A stretch of 64,000 nt of DNA from Melastoma dodecandrum (taxonomy: Eukaryota; Streptophyta; Magnoliopsida; Myrtales; Melastomataceae): positions 3,040,501 through 3,104,500 of the forward strand of contig JARUPY010000534.1 in the NCBI GenBank assembly GCA_029817715.1. Direction: 5' to 3'. The translations under genes were made by a program, and so were the position numbers. The notes under the pieces were generated by a model, which saw only the letters and a program-made list of their open reading frames with translations, searched no databases and was not told where the DNA came from. This document shows, piece by piece, positions 60,802 through 64,000 of the stretch (position 1 is its first letter; every line of letters starts with the position of its first letter).

Positions 60802-61996
60802 GGAGGCACGATAACTGCAGCTGCTCGACTTATGAGAGTAACGTCAAAAGAAACCAGGGGGGTAATAATTCGTAACTATAATTATATTATGCTACAACTT
60901 ACGAATTGATGATGATATGACATGGATGGAAATTAATATCATAGCATGATCGAATGAACTTGTCCGAACATATCCAATACTTCCCTTAATTACAGTGCTA
61001 TGTTGTGAGGATGATTGGGTTCGAGCAGAAAAACGAGCTCGGAATTTATTTCAAGAAGAGCTAAGTGAAGAAGTGTGGGAGATTTTTAACAGATGATTCA
61101 ACAACTTGTCCCGACTCTGACGACTAGGCATGTATGTGAATTACGTGACTTTTGATTCCTCTAACTCATGCTAAGAGGATACACAAACAACTTAATTTCA
61201 TTAGTAAGCAGATTAATTTCATTAGTAAGCAGATTAAGGTTAAGCTTTTTTTTAAAAAAATTATTATGAGAAATTTGTACAGGGACTTGTAACGTTCGTT
61301 ACGGTGTAAGATGAAATCGAATTCACATGTCGAACCTACGTGTTACAATCAGTAAATCCGACGAGTTCCGTCCGACCATGTACTTTTACGGATGGTATTA
61401 TTTTGACTCAGTAAACCGGCGATTTCGACCTGTGACCCGACTCGACTCGTGCCGCCGTTGGTGACCTCATAATTCTATGTTTAGTTATTTGTTAAGAATC
61501 TAAATATAAAAATAAATGAAGCAGTACTTCTTTGGTCACGCCCATCATTTTCCTAATGTAAGAAGTAAATAAGTTTTATTGATATTTTTAAAATTAATTA
61601 TGATATTCAATTGTTCATTTATAACATATAATCTTAATTGGATATGATACGTAATGTTAACAAAAGTAGAATTATTAAAATTCTAGAGGAAGAATTATTA
61701 TCATAAATAAATAACTAATATTAAAAAACTCAAGATATGTATCATATATTATTGCATTTGTAAGAATTGTTTGACATTTTAACACTTAATTAACACAAGC
61801 ATATGAAAATTCGATATGCGAGCTTATGTTCAAATAATAATTTATTAGCATAAAAAACAAGTATATGTCATACTTTAAGTTGTTTGGTTCTTTAGAGAAT
61901 TTTCGGTTTTTAGTTTTCATTTTTCGCCAAATAAATAAAATATGTCCGGAGCATTTTTGTCATTTAAAAACCATCCTATATCCTCGTAGATGATTA
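60802..61996. other. Intergenic, AT-rich
   Basis: No gene visible. A perfect 21-bp tandem duplication (unit TTAATTTCATTAGTAAGCAG plus A) is at 61192-61233. The sequence becomes very AT-rich at 61.5-61.9 kb before the LTR. Confidence 0.5.
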
Positions 61997-63153
61997 TGTT
62001 GACATGCGATTAATGTACTGGTTATCTTGGGTCAATTTTGGGCCTATATCTGACAAAGCCCGTAAAGGCCAATTGAGGCCTATAGCTAAGGTAAACACAC
62101 CAGGCTTGCGCCCGCAGTCTACATGGAGTAATAACCATGTAATCAAGGTTATTCTACAAGCCTGCGCCTTCAAGGGACACAAACTCTACAAACTTACGCC
62201 TACAAAAAATACAAAGTCTACAGGCCTGCACCTGCAAAAGATACGTGTCAAAGGAAAACGGTTCCACAGTCCGAGATAAATGGGACTTGTTACCCACGCA
62301 TATATCAACACACGTCTTAAAAGACAACCAATTAAACCCGAAGTCAGAGGAGTTTACGATCCACGATCAAACGAGTAGAAGTCAGTTAGCTCCGAGATTC
62401 TTGGAGGGAATCGAGTTTGGAAAATCTTCGGAAGGTCATAACAGACCGGGTATAAAAGGGAGAGGATCTCCCTCAGAGAAAATCACGAACAAATCAGCCA
62501 ACAGAAGCTTATCTTGCTCGTCACCCCTTAGTTGTTAGTTGTTAGGATTCCCCGACCTGGGCGAAACTCTTAAAGTTTCATTGGTCTTCCTTCCACCGTC
62601 AGAGTGAGCAACCGTAGCTCTGGCAACAAATCTCCGCCTTCACTTCCACCATCAGAGTGAGCAACCGTAGCTCTGGTAACAGCCCTCCGCCTTCGACTCC
62701 AACGCCAGGACGAGCCACCGTAGTCCCGGTACACACCTCCGCCTTCGACTCCAACGTCAGGACGAGCCACCGTAGTCCCGGTATGCATCTCCGCCTTCGA
62801 CGTCACCTCCAGGGTCAGCCATTGCAGCCTTGGTGTCCACGTTCGCCTCAGCACCCGACCGCATACAGTCCACCAAGTCTAGCAGCTAAGTCCTGCTGCC
62901 CAAGGAGCACAAGTCTATAGCGCTCTGCCATCAAGTCTACGACGATGCTCCAAGTCTACGGAGCACTGTAGTCAGTCTACGACCTTACCACTGTCCTTAT
63001 TTTTACTTTTATGGCTGTAAGCTTTCTTTACTTCGTGTAAAAACTGTTTGCATTCAATCAAATTCTTCAATTACTTACTGGCGACCACATCTACAAATCC
63101 CTGTGAGTCTTATTGCCAAATATTTCCGGCATGATCCGTTTCCTACGCGAACA
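61997..63153 (+). repeat. 5' LTR of a gypsy-type retrotransposon, family A copy 2
   Basis: 1157 bp, beginning TGTTGACA and ending ACGCGAACA. The TATA box TATAAAAG is at 62451-62458. It is the same family as the solo LTR at 41906-42913. It is followed at once by a primer-binding-site-like sequence and gag, so it is the 5' LTR of an element continuing past the window edge. The base pairs before it (GATTA, 61992-61996) would be the 5' target duplication. Confidence 0.87.
62601..62863 (+). repeat. ~53-bp tandem array in the LTR
   Basis: Five units start at about 62601, 62654, 62707, 62759 and 62811. Each contains a GAG(C/T)GAGC(A/C)ACCGTAG-like core followed by a TCCGCCTTC block. The family A solo LTR has a related but shorter and more diverged set. 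Confidence 0.75.
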
Positions 63154-63159
63154 CGTTTT

Positions 63160-63177
63160 TGGCGACCACAGTGGGAG
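63160..63177 (+). other. Primer-binding-site-like sequence
   Basis: TGGCGACCACAGTGGGAG begins six bases after the LTR end. TGGCGAC-type sites occur in several plant Ty3/gypsy lineages. The exact tRNA is not determined here. Confidence 0.55.
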
Positions 63178-63202
63178 CCGCCATGAAACTTAAAGTTTTC
63201 AG

Positions 63203-64000
63203 ATGGCGAAGAATACCAGGAGTGGAGTTACTCGCGATCCTCCTCCTCTTCCATTAGATGGAGATGATCAGCATCCCCCAGCCGACTTAAATGTTGAGAA
63301 CACGGCTATAAGAAGCCAGGAAACCGGGAATTAATCCGATTCTGGGGGTCATACTCCTTCTGAATTTATTTCCAGAATTGAATTCCATAAAGAATTCAAT
63401 GATATGAGGAACCAATGGACAGACATATCACTGGGTTGCAAGACAACATAACTCAGATTCTGGAACAGCTTAGTGCTTTGAATAGGCCAAGCACCGCGAC
63501 GAAGCCAAGCACCCCCGTAGACAGGGAAAATTCCTTTATGGGAGATGCTCGACGCGTAGAAAGGCGCAATGTATCATTTCAAGGAAATGAGCCTTGGGGT
63601 GGCACTAACCCACGTGCTACCGAAATCGATAGCAGGGACCAAATGTCCCCGTCAAGGCCTACGACCTCCCGATCTCCAACCTGGAGAGCAAATGCTGTGT
63701 ACGCGGTGAATCATGTAGACGACGAGGTAGAGGCTCAGGACGAGACAAACAGATATGCGAGCGCCATACCTCCTCGTCGACCCGGTAAAGAGCCTGTTGA
63801 GGTGATTCCTCCAGGAGAACCTCATATAGTGGAAAATTTACCACGGGCAGAAAGTTTCTACACTAACGTCTCAGTAAACCCAAAGCCATCTTGAGTAACC
63901 CCAAGGGTGCCGTATCCTCCAGATAAAGTGGGATACGTTCGAGAGCAGTTCGACCCCGTTCCTCCACCACCACCGAATCTGAGGGAGACGATCGCTCAGG
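63203..64000 (+). pseudogene. gag region of the gypsy-type element, decayed and cut by the window edge
   Basis: The frame opens at 63203 (MAKNTRSGVTRDPPPLPL), runs 43 codons to a TAA, then continues in the same frame (HTPSEFISRIEFHKEF). It shifts frame near 63413 into the 159-codon frame 63415-63894 (MDRHITGLQDNITQILEQL ... NVSVNPKPS). It stops at a TGA and continues in frame afterwards (VTPRVPYPPDKVGYV). This order, with Pro-rich and charged segments, suits the N-terminal gag of a large gypsy element. The capsid domain is not reached in the window. Stops and a frameshift suggest an inactive copy. Confidence 0.65.

Noticed and set aside
1..64000. CRISPR arrays, bacterial operons, rRNA or tRNA genes
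   Set aside because: None seen; the tandem repeats are microsatellites or transposon-internal arrays, and I could not find a convincing cloverleaf by eye.

Overview
The window is nuclear DNA from a flowering plant. Nearly all genes are split by short GT-AG introns, intergenic DNA is AT-rich, and LTR retrotransposons and a Mutator-like element lie between genes. The presence of an intact VAPYRIN gene, whose family is kept in arbuscular-mycorrhizal hosts and lost in Brassicaceae, argues for a mycorrhizal host outside Brassicaceae. I cannot name the lineage from sequence alone.

Layout: WOX11/12-type homeobox gene (1.8-2.9 kb, minus); a long gene-poor stretch to 10.4 kb; CCX cation exchanger (10.5-12.1, minus); a decayed Ty3/gypsy gag fragment (12.6-13.4, minus); RFC3 (14.1-16.7, plus); CAT2/CAT4-type cationic amino-acid transporter (17.4-23.1, minus, 14 exons); an LTR-like repeat (23.8-24.5); NEMP/PNET2-type nuclear-envelope protein (25.4-29.3, minus); a SUVR3-type SET-domain gene (29.6-30.5, plus); plant cysteine oxidase (30.6-32.0, minus); RRP6-like exosome nuclease (33.0-40.4, minus, 14 exons); a solo LTR (41.9-42.9); a DUF639 gene (43.8-47.5, minus); VAPYRIN (49.9-51.6, plus); cobalamin-independent methionine synthase (52.7-56.3, plus); a degenerate MULE with terminal inverted repeats (56.4-59.2); a second solo LTR (60.1-60.8); and the 5' LTR, primer-binding site and decayed gag of a gypsy-type element running off the right edge (62.0-64.0).

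Exon models were built by hand from reading frame, GT-AG sites and remembered family sequence. The models for RFC3 (354 aa), CAT (634 aa), methionine synthase (765 aa), RRP6L (899 aa), PCO (307 aa), DUF639 protein (684 aa), NEMP (529 or 537 aa) and WOX (261 aa) all close in frame.

The genes are independent housekeeping, transport, chromatin and symbiosis genes rather than one pathway. WOX, CCX, CAT, SUVR3 and methionine synthase have Arabidopsis counterparts in just two small segments (At3g036xx-037xx and At5g178xx-179xx), so the window appears to preserve an ancestral gene block. The most notable observations are: VAPYRIN inside that block with a PHR-type site upstream; a SUVR3 homologue lacking its pre-SET cysteine cluster and carrying an intron that reads through in frame; two solo LTRs with perfect 5-bp target duplications; a MULE inserted 53 bp after the methionine synthase stop; and a ~220-bp fold-back element in an RRP6L intron.
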